Assembly (NCBI RefSeq): GCF_005670685.2
Contig: NZ_CP062008.1
Coordinates: forward strand, 1,054,001-1,118,000
DNA: 64,000 nucleotides
From: Mycolicibacterium mucogenicum DSM 44124
GTDB lineage: Bacteria; Actinomycetota; Actinomycetes; Mycobacteriales; Mycobacteriaceae
Direction of reading: 5' to 3'
Shown here one piece after another: positions 1-8,575 of the stretch (within the stretch, counting starts at the first letter, position 1; each line of letters opens with the position of its first letter). The notes under the pieces are model-generated. The model was not told the DNA's origin and did no database searches. It saw nothing but the letters and a program-made list of their open reading frames with translations. Made by a program: the position numbers and the translations under genes.

Positions 1-495
1 AGCCGACTGCCCGATGCCGTTGACGGCGGTGATGTCGTTGGCCCCGATCATGATGACCGCGGCGTCCGGCGGTGGGCCGGCCACGAACATGGCGTCGATC
101 TGGCCGGACAGGCCTTTCGACGTCGCCCCGACGATCGCCTTGGTGGACAACCGGATTCGCTTGCCGGACTGCTGCGCGAGCCCGCGGGCGAGCAGGACGC
201 CGGGCACCTCGTCGGCGTCTCGGCAGCCGTACCCGGTGGCGGTGGAGTCACCGAAGATCATCAGGTGCAGGTCGAACGGCACGCCGCGTTGCCACTTTTC
301 GACGGGTCCGCCCCCGGGGCTGTAGACGCCGTCGGCGCGCGGCGGGACCTCCCATGACTTGGGGATGACCCGGCGCGCCTTGGCCGCTTGGCCGCTCAGG
401 AGGTTGCGGGCCCCGACGTAGACCGATCCCGTCGAGGCAATGGTGGCTGCGGTCGCCAGAGCGATTGTCGTCCGGCGCGGTGCACGTATGCCCAC
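1..495 (-). CDS. SGNH/GDSL-family hydrolase, 3' part outside window
   Basis: Lipase/esterase-like SGNH hydrolase, homologous by position and sequence to Rv1075c. Translation from a GTG at 495 gives a hydrophobic N-terminal segment (about residues 9-30, signal or anchor), then the block I motif FGDSTATGYG with nucleophile Ser84, and the block III motif GAND around residues 151-154. The catalytic Asp/His block lies beyond the window edge, so only 165 codons are visible. A TAGACT box ends 8 nt before the GTG, suggesting a leaderless transcript. It is divergent from lipU. The family is clear; the substrate is not. Confidence 0.85.
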   Translation of the reverse strand, partial: MGIRAPRRTTIALATAATIASTGSVYVGARNLLSGQAAKARRVIPKSWEVPPRADGVYSPGGGPVEKWQRGVPFDLHLMIFGDSTATGYGCRDADEVPGVLLARGLAQQSGKRIRLSTKAIVGATSKGLSGQIDAMFVAGPPPDAAVIMIGANDITAVNGIGQSA

Positions 496-701
496 GGCGT
501 TCAGTCTAGGTCGGTTGCGGAGATTCGCAGGTCGATGAACCGCGGGCAGCCCGGTCACGTAGTCATATCGACTGGGGCATTAATTCGGCGACTTTGATTG
601 TTGATCTATGTAGCAGTGGCAAGCTAAGTTACGCGGGTTGTCTATTAAGTGACGTAAATAACGAAGTGCACCGGAACTACAAAGGCGTAGGAGTGGTGGC
701 G
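496..701. promoter_or_regulatory. Divergent intergenic region with TAAGTKACG direct repeats
   Basis: This AT-richer gap separates the SGNH hydrolase from lipU. It contains two direct repeats, TAAGTTACG (625-633) and TAAGTGACG (646-654), exactly 21 bp apart or two helical turns, upstream of the lipU ribosome binding site AGGAG at 689-693. The spacing suggests an activator or repressor site for lipU; the binding protein is unknown. Confidence 0.4.
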
Positions 702-1754
702 ATGACCGCACCGAGCAGGGTTGTCAGAACCCATAGTGTTGCTATAAGTCCTGTTAAGGGGCGGAAACCACGCCGCTACCCGGTCAGCGACGGCGCACCG
801 GTAGAGATCGTCGAGGACGGTCCCAGCCTCGCCGGCCGCCTGATGTCGGTAGCCGCGACACTCGCCATCAAGTCAACTCTGACCATCGGCAGCTACGTCC
901 CGAAGGCCCCCTGGCCGTGGGGAATGGTGGACTTCGTCGCTCGCGTCATGAGGCCCGAGCCGGGCACCGTCCGCGCCACGATTGGTTTGCCGAACTGTAC
1001 GGCGCACCTGGTCCGCGCCAAGGGCGTGCTGCCGGCCGACGGCCGTCGCAGCGTCATCCTCTACATGCACGGCGGGGCATTCCTGACCTGTGGCGTGCAC
1101 ACCCACGGCCGCGTCGTCGGCGCGTTGTCGAAGTACGCCGACGCCCCCGTTCTGGTCGTCGACTACCGGATGATCCCGAAGCACTCGATCGGCGAGGCCC
1201 TCGAGGACTGCCACGACGCCTACCGGTGGCTGCGCCTGAAGGGCTACGAGCCGGATCAGATCGTGCTGGCCGGGGATTCGGCTGGTGGTTACCTGTCGCT
1301 GGCGCTGGCCGAGAAGCTCCAGGAGGAAGGCGAGCTGCCGGCCGCGGTGACGACGATGTCGCCGTTGTTCGAGATCGACAACGAGAGCCGGGCGCAGCAC
1401 CCGAACATGAAGTCCGACGCGATGTTCCCGGCGCACGCCTTCGACGCGCTCATCGAACTCATCGAGGACGCCGCGTCGCGCCACATCGTCGACGGAAAGC
1501 CCGAAGAGGTGTACGAGCCGCTCGACCACATCGAGCCCGGCCTGCCGCGCACCCTGATCCACGTGTCCGGTTCCGAGGTGCTGCTCAACGACGCCCGCAA
1601 GGCCGCGCACATGCTGGCCGCCAGCGGTGTGCCGGTCGAGGTGCACGTCTGGCCCGGCCAGATGCACGTGTTCCAGCTCGCGGCCCCGCTGGTCAAGGAA
1701 GCCGACCGCTCGCTGAAGCAGATCGGCGAGTACATCCGCGAGGCAACCTGGTAA
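702..1754 (+). CDS. lipU: HSL-family alpha/beta hydrolase (LipU-like)
   Basis: Carboxylesterase/lipase of the hormone-sensitive-lipase family, matching Rv1076 (LipU) in sequence and place. The oxyanion-hole motif MHGGAF and the nucleophile elbow GDSAGG are plain, followed by an Asp in the VSGSEVLLND segment and the catalytic His in GQMHVFQL. I chose ATG 702 (350 aa) because AGGAG lies 8 nt upstream; the open frame extends to 594 but those 36 residues look non-coding. It likely hydrolyses short to medium acyl esters in lipid turnover. It is transcribed towards cbs, 42 nt downstream, and may be co-transcribed. Confidence 0.88.
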   Translation: MTAPSRVVRTHSVAISPVKGRKPRRYPVSDGAPVEIVEDGPSLAGRLMSVAATLAIKSTLTIGSYVPKAPWPWGMVDFVARVMRPEPGTVRATIGLPNCTAHLVRAKGVLPADGRRSVILYMHGGAFLTCGVHTHGRVVGALSKYADAPVLVVDYRMIPKHSIGEALEDCHDAYRWLRLKGYEPDQIVLAGDSAGGYLSLALAEKLQEEGELPAAVTTMSPLFEIDNESRAQHPNMKSDAMFPAHAFDALIELIEDAASRHIVDGKPEEVYEPLDHIEPGLPRTLIHVSGSEVLLNDARKAAHMLAASGVPVEVHVWPGQMHVFQLAAPLVKEADRSLKQIGEYIREATW

Positions 1755-1796
1755 TCCCGCATGCGCGACCCGGGTGCGGCCTGACAACATGTACCC

Positions 1797-3191
1797 ATGC
1801 GCATCGCCAGGCACGTCAGTGAACTCATCGGCAATACGCCTCTGGTCCAACTGAACTCGGTTGTTCCAGCGGGTTCGGGGGTGGTGGCGGCCAAGATCGA
1901 ATACCTCAACCCCGGCGGCAGCGCCAAGGACCGCATCGCGGTCAAGATGATCGACGCCGCCGAAGAGGCCGGACTGCTCAAGCCGGGTGGGACCATCGTC
2001 GAGCCCACCTCCGGTAACACCGGTGTCGGGCTCGCCATCGTCGCGCAGCAGCGCGGCTACAAGTGCATCTTCGTCTGCCCCGACAAGGTCAGCGAGGACA
2101 AGCAGAACGTGTTGCGCGCGTACGGCGCTGACGTCGTCGTCTGCCCGACGGCCGTGGCCCCCGACCACCCGGACAGCTACTACAGCGTCTCCAACCGGCT
2201 CGTCACCGAGATCGACGGCGCCTGGAAGCCGGACCAGTACTCCAACCCGAACGGCCCGGCCAGCCACTACGAGACCACCGGCCCGGAGATCTGGGCCGAC
2301 ACCGACGGCAAGATCACGCATTTCGTGGCGGGCGTCGGTACCGGCGGCACCATCACCGGCACCGGCCGCTACCTCAAAGAGGTCTCGGGCGGCCGGGTGA
2401 AGGTCGTCGGCGTCGACCCCGAGGGCTCGGTGTACTCCGGCGGTACCGGCCGGCCGTACCTCGTCGAGGGTGTCGGTGAGGACTTCTGGCCGTCGGCCTA
2501 CGACCCGAGCGTCCCCGACGAGATCATCGCCGTATCCGACGCCGATTCGTTCGAAATGACCCGGCGCCTGGCGCGCGAAGAGGCCCTGCTGGTCGGCGGC
2601 TCGTGCGGTATGGCCGCGGTCGCGGCGATCAAGGTCGCCGAGCGCGAGGGGCCCGACGCTCTCGTCGTCGTGCTGCTGCCGGACGGCGGAAGAGGTTATC
2701 TGTCAAAGGTTTTCAACGACGAGTGGATGTCGTCGTACGGCTTCCTGCGCACCCGGCTGGACGGCTCGCCCGAGGAACACACCGTCGGCGACGTGCTGCG
2801 CGGCAAGTCCGGCGGGCTGCCGGACCTGGTGCACACCCACCCGTCGGAGACGGTGCGCGACGCCATCGGCATCCTGCGCGAGTACGGCGTCTCGCAGATG
2901 CCGGTCGTCGGGGCAGAGCCGCCGGTGATGGCCGGCGAGGTCGCCGGCAGCGTGTCCGAACGTGAGCTGCTCTCAGCGGTTTTCGAAGGCCGGGCGAAAC
3001 TGGCCGACGCCGTGGCGCAGCACATGAGCCCGCCGCTGCCGCTGATCGGTGCCGGCGAGCTGGCTTCCGCGGCGGCCAAGGAACTGCGTGTCGTCGACGC
3101 CGTGATGGTCGTCGACGACGGCAAGCCCGTCGGCGTGCTGACCCGACACGATCTGCTGGGATTCCTGTCACAGGGCGGCTCGCGTAAATAG
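1797..3191 (+). CDS. cbs: Cystathionine beta-synthase
   Basis: PLP enzyme condensing serine (or an activated serine) with homocysteine to cystathionine, the first step of reverse transsulfuration. The fold-type II core spans about residues 1-310 with Schiff-base Lys44 in NPGGSAKDR and the phosphate loop TSGNTG. Residues about 330-460 form a CBS-domain pair, the usual regulatory module; there is no haem-binding extension. The 464-aa length is normal for mycobacterial Rv1077. The partner step, metB, sits 5.4 kb downstream on the same strand, so the window holds enzymes of both transsulfuration directions. The start at 1797 has a possible box AACAT just upstream. Confidence 0.93.
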   Translation: MRIARHVSELIGNTPLVQLNSVVPAGSGVVAAKIEYLNPGGSAKDRIAVKMIDAAEEAGLLKPGGTIVEPTSGNTGVGLAIVAQQRGYKCIFVCPDKVSEDKQNVLRAYGADVVVCPTAVAPDHPDSYYSVSNRLVTEIDGAWKPDQYSNPNGPASHYETTGPEIWADTDGKITHFVAGVGTGGTITGTGRYLKEVSGGRVKVVGVDPEGSVYSGGTGRPYLVEGVGEDFWPSAYDPSVPDEIIAVSDADSFEMTRRLAREEALLVGGSCGMAAVAAIKVAEREGPDALVVVLLPDGGRGYLSKVFNDEWMSSYGFLRTRLDGSPEEHTVGDVLRGKSGGLPDLVHTHPSETVRDAIGILREYGVSQMPVVGAEPPVMAGEVAGSVSERELLSAVFEGRAKLADAVAQHMSPPLPLIGAGELASAAAKELRVVDAVMVVDDGKPVGVLTRHDLLGFLSQGGSRK

Positions 3192-3276
3192 CCGCGTAAG
3201 TCGGGGGAGATTGACTTATCTTCTCCGATAGGGCGAGACATTCACCTCTCGCTGGTTCACCATTCGAAAGGCCGCA

Positions 3277-3657
3277 ATGACCGAGTACCCGCCTCCGCCG
3301 CCCGGGAATTTCCCGCCGCCCCCTCCGGGGAATTTCCCGCCGCCGCCGCCGGGTGGTTACCCGCCGGCCGGTGGATATCCCGCTGCCGGCGGCCCGCCGG
3401 ACAACAACCTGGTGTGGGGCATCCTCGTCACCATTTTCTGCTGCTTGCCCTTCGGCATCGTGTCGATCGTCAAGGCCACTCAGGTATCCGGGCTGTGGGC
3501 GCAGGGCCGGCCCGACCTGGCGCAGGCCGCCGCCGATGACGCCAAGAAGTGGGCCATGTGGGGCGCCATCGCCGGTGCCGTCGTGGCCGTGCTCTACATC
3601 ATCTTCGTCGTCGTGCTCGGCGCGTTCTCGTTCTCGACGTCGTCCTATTCGGGATAG
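3277..3657 (+). CDS. Proline-rich CD225/dispanin membrane protein
   Basis: Small 126-aa protein. Residues 1-42 are Pro/Gly-rich with PPPPPGNF repeats. The rest is a CD225/dispanin-type two-helix domain: helix one starts NNLVWGILVTIFCCLPFGIVSIVKA, a loop holds the GLWAQGRPDLAQAAADDAKKWA segment typical of the family, and helix two follows to residue 118. The molecular role of bacterial dispanins is not established. It opens a run of Pro-rich membrane proteins at the place of the M. tuberculosis pra gene. AAAGG lies 9 nt before the ATG. Confidence 0.82.
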   Translation: MTEYPPPPPGNFPPPPPGNFPPPPPGGYPPAGGYPAAGGPPDNNLVWGILVTIFCCLPFGIVSIVKATQVSGLWAQGRPDLAQAAADDAKKWAMWGAIAGAVVAVLYIIFVVVLGAFSFSTSSYSG

Positions 3658-3669
3658 GTCACTCCTCCA

Positions 3670-4098
3670 ATGCAACACCTGCAGCGGCCCAAGGCGGTTA
3701 GTCCGCTCCTTGGGCCGCTCGGTGTTGCGGCCGGCGCCGGCGTCGTGTGCTGCGCGATCTGGCTGAGCAATCCGACTGTGCCGGGCGGCCCGATCCCGGT
3801 TTGTCCGACCAAGGCGCTGTTGGGCATCGATTGCCCCGGCTGCGGGAGCATGCGAATGCTGTATTCCGTGATGCACGGCGACCTTTCGGCTGCATTGCAC
3901 TTCAATGCGGTGGGTCTGGTCGCCTTGGTATTGCTCGTCTGGTCCTATGGCGCTTGGACCTATGGCCGCATTGTGGGCCGAAAAATCACCAGTTGGCAGC
4001 ATCGGGGCTGGGCCGCTCCGGCCGTTTTGACGGTAATGTGCATTTGGTTTGTTATTCGCAATGTGCCGATAGCGCCGTTCATTTCGTTGTACGTGTAG
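3670..4098 (+). CDS. DUF2752 membrane protein
   Basis: 142-aa integral membrane protein with about three hydrophobic helices. It carries the DUF2752 hallmark: CPTKALLGIDCPGCGSMR followed by a helix with HGDLSAALHFNAV. The CPGCG cysteines could bind metal or form a disulfide, but no function is known. It follows the dispanin gene by 12 nt and precedes the larger Pro-rich membrane protein by 52 nt, so co-transcription is likely. No strong ribosome binding site is visible, and a later start is possible. Confidence 0.75.
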   Translation: MQHLQRPKAVSPLLGPLGVAAGAGVVCCAIWLSNPTVPGGPIPVCPTKALLGIDCPGCGSMRMLYSVMHGDLSAALHFNAVGLVALVLLVWSYGAWTYGRIVGRKITSWQHRGWAAPAVLTVMCIWFVIRNVPIAPFISLYV

Positions 4099-4150
4099 TT
4101 CACGTTTGTAATTGGAAACGCCACATCCACATCGCTCGGAGGGACGAAAG

Positions 4151-5260
4151 ATGACGGACCAACCGACGGAAGGCACGCCGCCGGACGCCAATAAGCCGAC
4201 GGAGTACATTCCGCAGCCACCGCCGGGTGGGTTCCCCCCGCCTCCGGGAGGCGCTCCGACGGAATACATTCCGCAGGCGCCGCAGGGTGGCTACCCGCCG
4301 CCTCCGCAGGGTGGCTACCCGCCGCCTCCGCAGGGTGGCTACCCGCCGCCGCCTCCGCCGCCCGGCGGATTCCCGCCGCCTCCGCAGGGTGGTTATCCGC
4401 CGCCGCCGGGGCAAGGTGGCTACGCCCCGCCGCCCCCACCGCCGGGTGGTGCCTACCCGCCGCCCCCGCCGCCGCAGGGCGGCTTCGCGCCGCCGCCTCC
4501 GGGGGCCTACCCGCCGGCCGGATACCAGTACGGCGCGCCGGGTGGTGCCGCCCCGTTCAGCGTCGGCGACGCGCTGTCGTGGGCATGGAACAAGTTCACC
4601 AAGAACCCGGGACCGCTCATCGTGTCGACGCTGGTCTACGGCCTCATCGTCGGTGTGATTGTCGGCATCGTGGAGTTCAGTGTGCTGGGCTTGGCTGAGA
4701 CTTCGGTGTCGAGCTACTCGGCGGATGACGCCGGCTTCAGCTACTCGTACAACGTCACGTCACTGGGACCGGCCAGCATCGCCGTCTTGGTGCTCGGTTA
4801 CCTCGTGCTGCTGGTAGTCGCGGCGGCCATCTCGTCGGCGCAGTACGTCGGCCTGCTGGGCATCGCCGACGGACAGCCGACCACCATCGGGTCCTTCTTC
4901 AAGCCGCGCTACATCGGCCCGATGATTCTGCTGACGCTCATCGTCGGTGTGCTCGTGGCTATCGGCTACGTGTTGTGCGTGATCCCTGGTTTGATCGTCG
5001 CGCTGTTCGCGATATTCGCGCACGCGGTCCTGGTCGACCGCGGCCAGTCGCCGATCGACTCGCTGAAGGCCAGCATCGAGATCGTGAAAGCCAATGTCGG
5101 ACAGGTGATCCTGGTGTGGCTGGTGGCCGGCCTGATCGGAATCGCCGGTGCGCTCGCGTGCGGCGTCGGTGTGCTGGTCTCGGCGCCGGTGGCCTCGCTG
5201 ATGCTGGTGTACACCTACCGTCGTCTCAGCGGTGGTCAGGTCGCCCCGCTGACGCCGTGA
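4151..5260 (+). CDS. Pro/Gly/Tyr-rich multi-pass membrane protein
   Basis: 369-aa protein. Residues 1 to about 130 are almost pure Pro/Gly/Gln/Tyr with PPPPQGGYP repeats and a duplicated PTEYIPQ motif. The remainder holds six or so hydrophobic helices in a DUF975/glycerophosphodiester-phosphodiesterase-membrane-type domain beginning FSVGDALSWAWNKFTKNPGPL. Such tails are cytosolic and disordered and are often seen in mycobacterial membrane scaffold proteins; the actual role here is unknown. ATG 4151 is preceded by GGAGGG with 7-nt spacing; an in-frame ATG at 4112 lacks one. A strong stem-loop follows at 5270-5305. Confidence 0.8.
   Translation: MTDQPTEGTPPDANKPTEYIPQPPPGGFPPPPGGAPTEYIPQAPQGGYPPPPQGGYPPPPQGGYPPPPPPPGGFPPPPQGGYPPPPGQGGYAPPPPPPGGAYPPPPPPQGGFAPPPPGAYPPAGYQYGAPGGAAPFSVGDALSWAWNKFTKNPGPLIVSTLVYGLIVGVIVGIVEFSVLGLAETSVSSYSADDAGFSYSYNVTSLGPASIAVLVLGYLVLLVVAAAISSAQYVGLLGIADGQPTTIGSFFKPRYIGPMILLTLIVGVLVAIGYVLCVIPGLIVALFAIFAHAVLVDRGQSPIDSLKASIEIVKANVGQVILVWLVAGLIGIAGALACGVGVLVSAPVASLMLVYTYRRLSGGQVAPLTP
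4295..4342 (+). repeat. Two identical 24-nt tandem units coding PPPPQGGY
   Basis: Positions 4295-4318 and 4319-4342 are identical and encode the same eight residues. Diverged units lie before (about 4272-4294) and after (4374-4397, two substitutions). Such an array can vary in copy number between strains. Confidence 0.85.
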
Positions 5261-5269
5261 CGTCGTGAT

Positions 5270-5305
5270 CTGTTCGGGGGCCGCTGGGTCGCGGCCCCCG
5301 AACAG
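5270..5305 (+). terminator. Perfect 15-bp stem-loop after Pro-rich protein gene
   Basis: The arms 5270-5284 (CTGTTCGGGGGCCGC) and 5291-5305 are perfectly complementary around a 6-nt loop. There is no U-tract, which is common for mycobacterial terminators. It separates the Pro-rich membrane group from the RDD gene pair. Confidence 0.8.
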
Positions 5306-5338
5306 GCATGACGGCAGTACCAACTGAGACGGGACGAC

Positions 5339-5809
5339 TTGAACTACACACCATGGTGGGCCCGCGTGGTGGCCAGCCTGATCGACCGGTTCCCTCCGCT
5401 GTTCGTCATCGTCGTCGGCGGTCTGGTCGAGCGCTCCCAGCGCGTGACGAAATGCCTTGCCGACCAAGCGGACTACAGCATCGGCCCGTACTGCGCCACC
5501 GGGAACTCTGTTGCCGGCGTGCTGATCTGGCTGGCCGGCCTCATCGTCGCGCTGTTGTTCATGGTGTGGAATCATGGCTATCTGCAGGGCACCACGGGCT
5601 CCAGCCTGGGTAAACGGGTGCTGCATTTCCAGGTGATCGACGAAAAGACGGGCCTGCCCGTCGGTTTCGGTCGCTCGGTGCTGCGGCAGCTGGCCCACGT
5701 CGCCGACGCCATCCCGGTGTTCGCCGGGTACCTGTTCCCGCTGTGGGACGCCAAGCGGCAGACCCTGGCCGACAAGATCATGTCGACCGTCTGCGTGTCG
5801 ACGCGATGA
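5339..5809 (+). CDS. RDD-family membrane protein 1
   Basis: 156-aa RDD domain protein: N-terminal YTPWWARVVASLIDRF with the Arg and Asp of the family name, a second helix ending MVWNHGYLQGTTGSSLGKRVL, and a third segment ending [19 protein letters not shown] proteins are small membrane proteins, some proposed as ion transporters; the function here is unknown. The start is taken as TTG 5339 because the frame is closed by a TGA at 5309 and no ATG or GTG opens it at a sensible place. Its stop overlaps the next RDD gene by ATGA. Confidence 0.78.
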   Translation: MNYTPWWARVVASLIDRFPPLFVIVVGGLVERSQRVTKCLADQADYSIGPYCATGNSVAGVLIWLAGLIVALLFMVWNHGYLQGTTGSSLGKRVLHFQVIDEKTGLPVGFGRSVLRQLAHVADAIPVFAGYLFPLWDAKRQTLADKIMSTVCVSTR

Positions 5810-6303
5810 TGGCGTACGCCCCGTGGTGGCGACGAGCCGCTGCGGCCGTCATCGACCTGCTGCCGCTCGTGGTACTCACCGCGGCCGGCGCGGCGCTGGT
5901 GTGGTTCACCCGAGATCGGCTGTGCGACACCGATACCTCCGCGTTCGACGGCGGCGCCCAATGCGGCGACGGCTACTCGACGCTGGGCTATGTCAGTCTG
6001 GTGGCCACCTGGGCGCTCATGGTCGGCTATCTGGTCTGGAACTTCGGCTACCGTCAGGGCCGCACCGGCGCCAGCCTCGGAAAGACCGCCCTGCGCTGCC
6101 GGGTGGTCGGCCAAACCTCAGGGGCGCCAATAGGTTTCGCGCGGTCACTGCTGCGACAGGCGGTGCACCTGGCCGACCTGTCAATCGTCGGCTACCTGTG
6201 GCCGCTGTGGGACGCCAAGCGGCAGACCTTCGCCGACATGGTCATGGAGACCGTCTGCGTGACGCCGCCGCGCACGCGCACCCCCGTCAGCGGAACGCAC
6301 TGA
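5806..6303 (+). CDS. RDD-family membrane protein 2 (tandem paralogue)
   Basis: 165-aa RDD protein beginning [19 protein letters not shown]. It shares with its upstream neighbour the same order of motifs ([33 protein letters not shown]), so the pair arose by tandem duplication. The start ATG overlaps the upstream stop by four bases, implying translational coupling and perhaps a heteromeric complex. A paired-Cys insert around residues 41-56 ([14 protein letters not shown]) resembles the extracytoplasmic cysteines of paralogue 1. Its end overlaps the convergent dehydrogenase by 17 nt. Confidence 0.82.
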   Translation: MMAYAPWWRRAAAAVIDLLPLVVLTAAGAALVWFTRDRLCDTDTSAFDGGAQCGDGYSTLGYVSLVATWALMVGYLVWNFGYRQGRTGASLGKTALRCRVVGQTSGAPIGFARSLLRQAVHLADLSIVGYLWPLWDAKRQTFADMVMETVCVTPPRTRTPVSGTH

Positions 6304-7453
6304 CTCCCGTCAACGCCTGCCCGATCACCAGCTGGTGCACCTCGGACGTGCCCTCGTAGGTCAGTACCGACTCGAGGTTGTTGGCGTGCCGGATCACCGG
6401 GTACTCCAGCGTGATGCCGTTGGCGCCCAACAGGGTTCGGCACTGCCGGGCGATCTTGATGGCCTCGCGGACGTTGTTCAGCTTGCCGACGCTGACCTGC
6501 TCGGGCTGAATCTTGCCGGCGTCCTTGAGCCGGCCGAGCTGCAGGGCCAGCAGCTGCGCCTTGCCGAGTTCGACGGCCATGTCGGCGATCTTGGCCTGCG
6601 TCAGTTGGTATTCCGCCAGCGTCTTGTCGAAAACCGTACGGGTGCCGACGTAGTCCAGCGTCGCCTGCAGGCAGTCGCGGGCCGCGCCCACCGCACCGAA
6701 CACGATGCCGAACCGCGCCTCCGACAGGCAGCTCAGCGGGCCGGACAGACCGCGCGCGCCGGGCAGCCGCGCGGACTCCGGCAGCCGGACGTCGTCGAGG
6801 CTGAACTCAGAGGTCACCGAGGCCCGCAGCGACATCTTGCGCGTCATCTCCCGGGCGCTGAAACCCGGTGTGTCCGTAGGCACCGCGAACCCCAGCACAC
6901 CTTCCTCGGCGCGGGCCCACACCACCGCGACATCGGCGACCGAGGCGTTGGTGATCCACATCTTCGACCCGTTGAGCACCCAGTCGTCGCCGTCGCGGCG
7001 GGCGGTCGTGCGCATGCCACCGGGGTTGGAACCGAAGTCCGGCTCGGTGAGACCGAAACAGCCGATCAGGTCGCCGGCGGCCATGCCGGGCAGCCACTGC
7101 TCCCGCTGCTCCTCGCTGCCCCAGTGATGGATCGCGAACATCGCCAGCGAGCCCTGGACCGAGACGAGGGAACGAATGCCGCTGTCGACGGCCTCCAGCT
7201 CCTGGCACACCAGCCCGTACGCCGTCGCCGTCGAACCGCTGCAGCCGTAGCCGGTGAGGTGCATACCGAGCAGGCCCAGCTTGCCCACCTCGGCGGCGAT
7301 CTCGCGCACCGGAACCGAACCGTTCTCGAACCACTCGGCGATGTAGGGACGCAGCCGCTGCTCGCCGAACTGGCGCACCATGGTGCGCAATTCGATGTCC
7401 TCGGCGCTCAGCAGGTCGTCGGTGCCGAGCAGATTGTCGATCGAGGCTGTCAT
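6287..7453 (-). CDS. Acyl-CoA dehydrogenase, glutaryl-CoA dehydrogenase type
   Basis: 388-aa FAD-dependent acyl-CoA dehydrogenase. The signatures [14 protein letters not shown] and the C-terminal [16 protein letters not shown], whose Glu (about residue 370) is the catalytic base, place it with glutaryl-CoA dehydrogenases (lysine/tryptophan breakdown, also decarboxylating). The Arg in the [10 protein letters not shown] segment fits that subgroup. M. tuberculosis has a similar fadE gene elsewhere, not at this site, so this is an insertion between cbs and metB relative to that genome. Substrate assignment is inferred from overall resemblance. Confidence 0.85.
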   Translation of the reverse strand: MTASIDNLLGTDDLLSAEDIELRTMVRQFGEQRLRPYIAEWFENGSVPVREIAAEVGKLGLLGMHLTGYGCSGSTATAYGLVCQELEAVDSGIRSLVSVQGSLAMFAIHHWGSEEQREQWLPGMAAGDLIGCFGLTEPDFGSNPGGMRTTARRDGDDWVLNGSKMWITNASVADVAVVWARAEEGVLGFAVPTDTPGFSAREMTRKMSLRASVTSEFSLDDVRLPESARLPGARGLSGPLSCLSEARFGIVFGAVGAARDCLQATLDYVGTRTVFDKTLAEYQLTQAKIADMAVELGKAQLLALQLGRLKDAGKIQPEQVSVGKLNNVREAIKIARQCRTLLGANGITLEYPVIRHANNLESVLTYEGTSEVHQLVIGQALTGVSAFR

Positions 7454-7537
7454 GGTGCAGTTCTACACCGGGAGTTCGGCGTAAAGCGAGAGCAGGCCCC
7501 GGCTACGCTGGTCGCTCAGGGACAGACGGGGTGGACG

Positions 7538-8056
7538 ATGACTGAGCAGGAACAGAACCAGGGCGCGGGCGAGCCGGAGGCGTCGACCCCGGCTTACGGC
7601 ATGCCGCCGCTGCCGGCCTACGGAGGCGAGCCCTACCCGTCCATGCCGGCGCCCGAGCCGTTCCCGCCGCCGGCCGCCGGTTTCCCGGGGCCGGGTTACC
7701 CGCCGCCGGTCGGGCCGTATCCGCCTGCGGCCCAGGGCTATCCGGGTGTGCCGCCGATGCCCGGCATGATGCCGTTCGGTTATGCGCCGGTGCCGAAGAC
7801 CAACGGTCTGGCCATCGCGTCGTTGGTCTGCTCGCTGCTGGGACTGGTGACGTGCGCCGGCACCTCGATCCTCGGCGTGATCTTCGGGCACCTCGCCAAG
7901 TCGCAGATCAAGCAGAGCGGTGAAGAGGGCGAGGGCATGGCTCTCGCGGGCTTGATCGTCGGCTACATCGGTTTGGCGCTCTTCGCGCTGATCGCCATCT
8001 TCTACTTCGGTCTGATCGCGCTCATGCTGGGCAGCAGCGGCAGCACCACCTACTAG
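7538..8056 (+). CDS. Pro-rich DUF4190 membrane protein
   Basis: 172-aa protein: residues 1-85 are Pro/Gly/Tyr-rich, then a DUF4190 module begins [39 protein letters not shown], with two transmembrane helices. DUF4190 proteins are widespread in actinobacteria with no defined biochemical role. The ATG at 7538 follows GGGGTGGAC; a GTG at 7531 is an alternative. A TACGCT box at 7504-7509 could drive a short leader. The TM2 gene lies 14 nt downstream and is probably co-transcribed. Confidence 0.8.
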   Translation: MTEQEQNQGAGEPEASTPAYGMPPLPAYGGEPYPSMPAPEPFPPPAAGFPGPGYPPPVGPYPPAAQGYPGVPPMPGMMPFGYAPVPKTNGLAIASLVCSLLGLVTCAGTSILGVIFGHLAKSQIKQSGEEGEGMALAGLIVGYIGLALFALIAIFYFGLIALMLGSSGSTTY

Positions 8057-8070
8057 ACGGGACCCACACA

Positions 8071-8565
8071 ATGACGAATCCGTACGAGCCGACGTCGCAT
8101 GCATACGAACCCGGCGACAGTTCCAGCCAGCAACAGCCGGGTGAACCGCAGTTCGGGCAGCCGGAGTACCCGGGCTACCCGCAGCAGCCCGGTTTCCAGC
8201 AGCCCGGGTACCCGCCGCCCGGCTACCCGCAGCAGCCGGGCTACCCGCCGCCGGGTTACCCGCAGCAGCCGGGCTACGGCTACATGCCGCAGTACGCGGC
8301 TGATCCGTCTGCGCCCTGGGGCCGCGACCCGCTGACGGGACTGCCGCTGTCGGACAAGTCGAAGGTGACGGCGGGCCTGCTGCAGATCCTGTTGGGCGGC
8401 TTCGGCGTCGGGCGATTTTATCTCGGCTACACGACCATCGGCGTGCTCCAGCTCGTCGTCTCGTTGGTGACCTGCGGCATCGGCGCCATCTGGCCTTTGA
8501 TCGACGGCATCATGATTCTGATGGGGAACGTTCCCGACACCCAAGGGCGCAAGCTGCGCGACTAG
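8071..8565 (+). CDS. Pro/Gln/Tyr-rich TM2-domain protein
   Basis: 164-aa protein with a long N-terminal tail of repeated PGYPPPGYPQQ units (11-residue period, residues about 40-75). The TM2 domain follows: KSKVTAGLLQILLGGFGVGRFYLGYTTIGVLQLVVSLVTCGIGAIWPLIDGIMIL, two helices joined by the family's polar G-x-GRFYLG turn. Function unknown; TM2 proteins are often small membrane organisers. The stop codon TAG (8563-8565) forms the first half of a -10-like box for metB. Confidence 0.83.
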   Translation: MTNPYEPTSHAYEPGDSSSQQQPGEPQFGQPEYPGYPQQPGFQQPGYPPPGYPQQPGYPPPGYPQQPGYGYMPQYAADPSAPWGRDPLTGLPLSDKSKVTAGLLQILLGGFGVGRFYLGYTTIGVLQLVVSLVTCGIGAIWPLIDGIMILMGNVPDTQGRKLRD

Positions 8566-8568
8566 GCT
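8563..8568 (+). promoter_or_regulatory. -10-like box TAGGCT for leaderless metB
   Basis: TAGGCT lies seven bases before the metB GTG and uses the upstream gene's stop codon as its first three bases. The geometry matches other leaderless candidates in this window, so metB could be transcribed on its own. Confidence 0.45.
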
Positions 8569-8575
8569 GGCGCCT

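Noticed and set aside
873..2321. 482-codon minus-strand frame over lipU and cbs
   Set aside because: Antisense shadow; both plus-strand genes have full family motifs.
2713..4269. 518-codon minus-strand frame over cbs end and the Pro-rich genes
   Set aside because: Repetitive Arg/Gly composition mirroring proline codons; no recognisable domain.
4200..4520. Possible CRISPR or minisatellite in the repeated GC-rich tract
   Set aside because: The repeats are in-frame codons for PPPPQGGY-type units with no spacers; it is a coding repeat.
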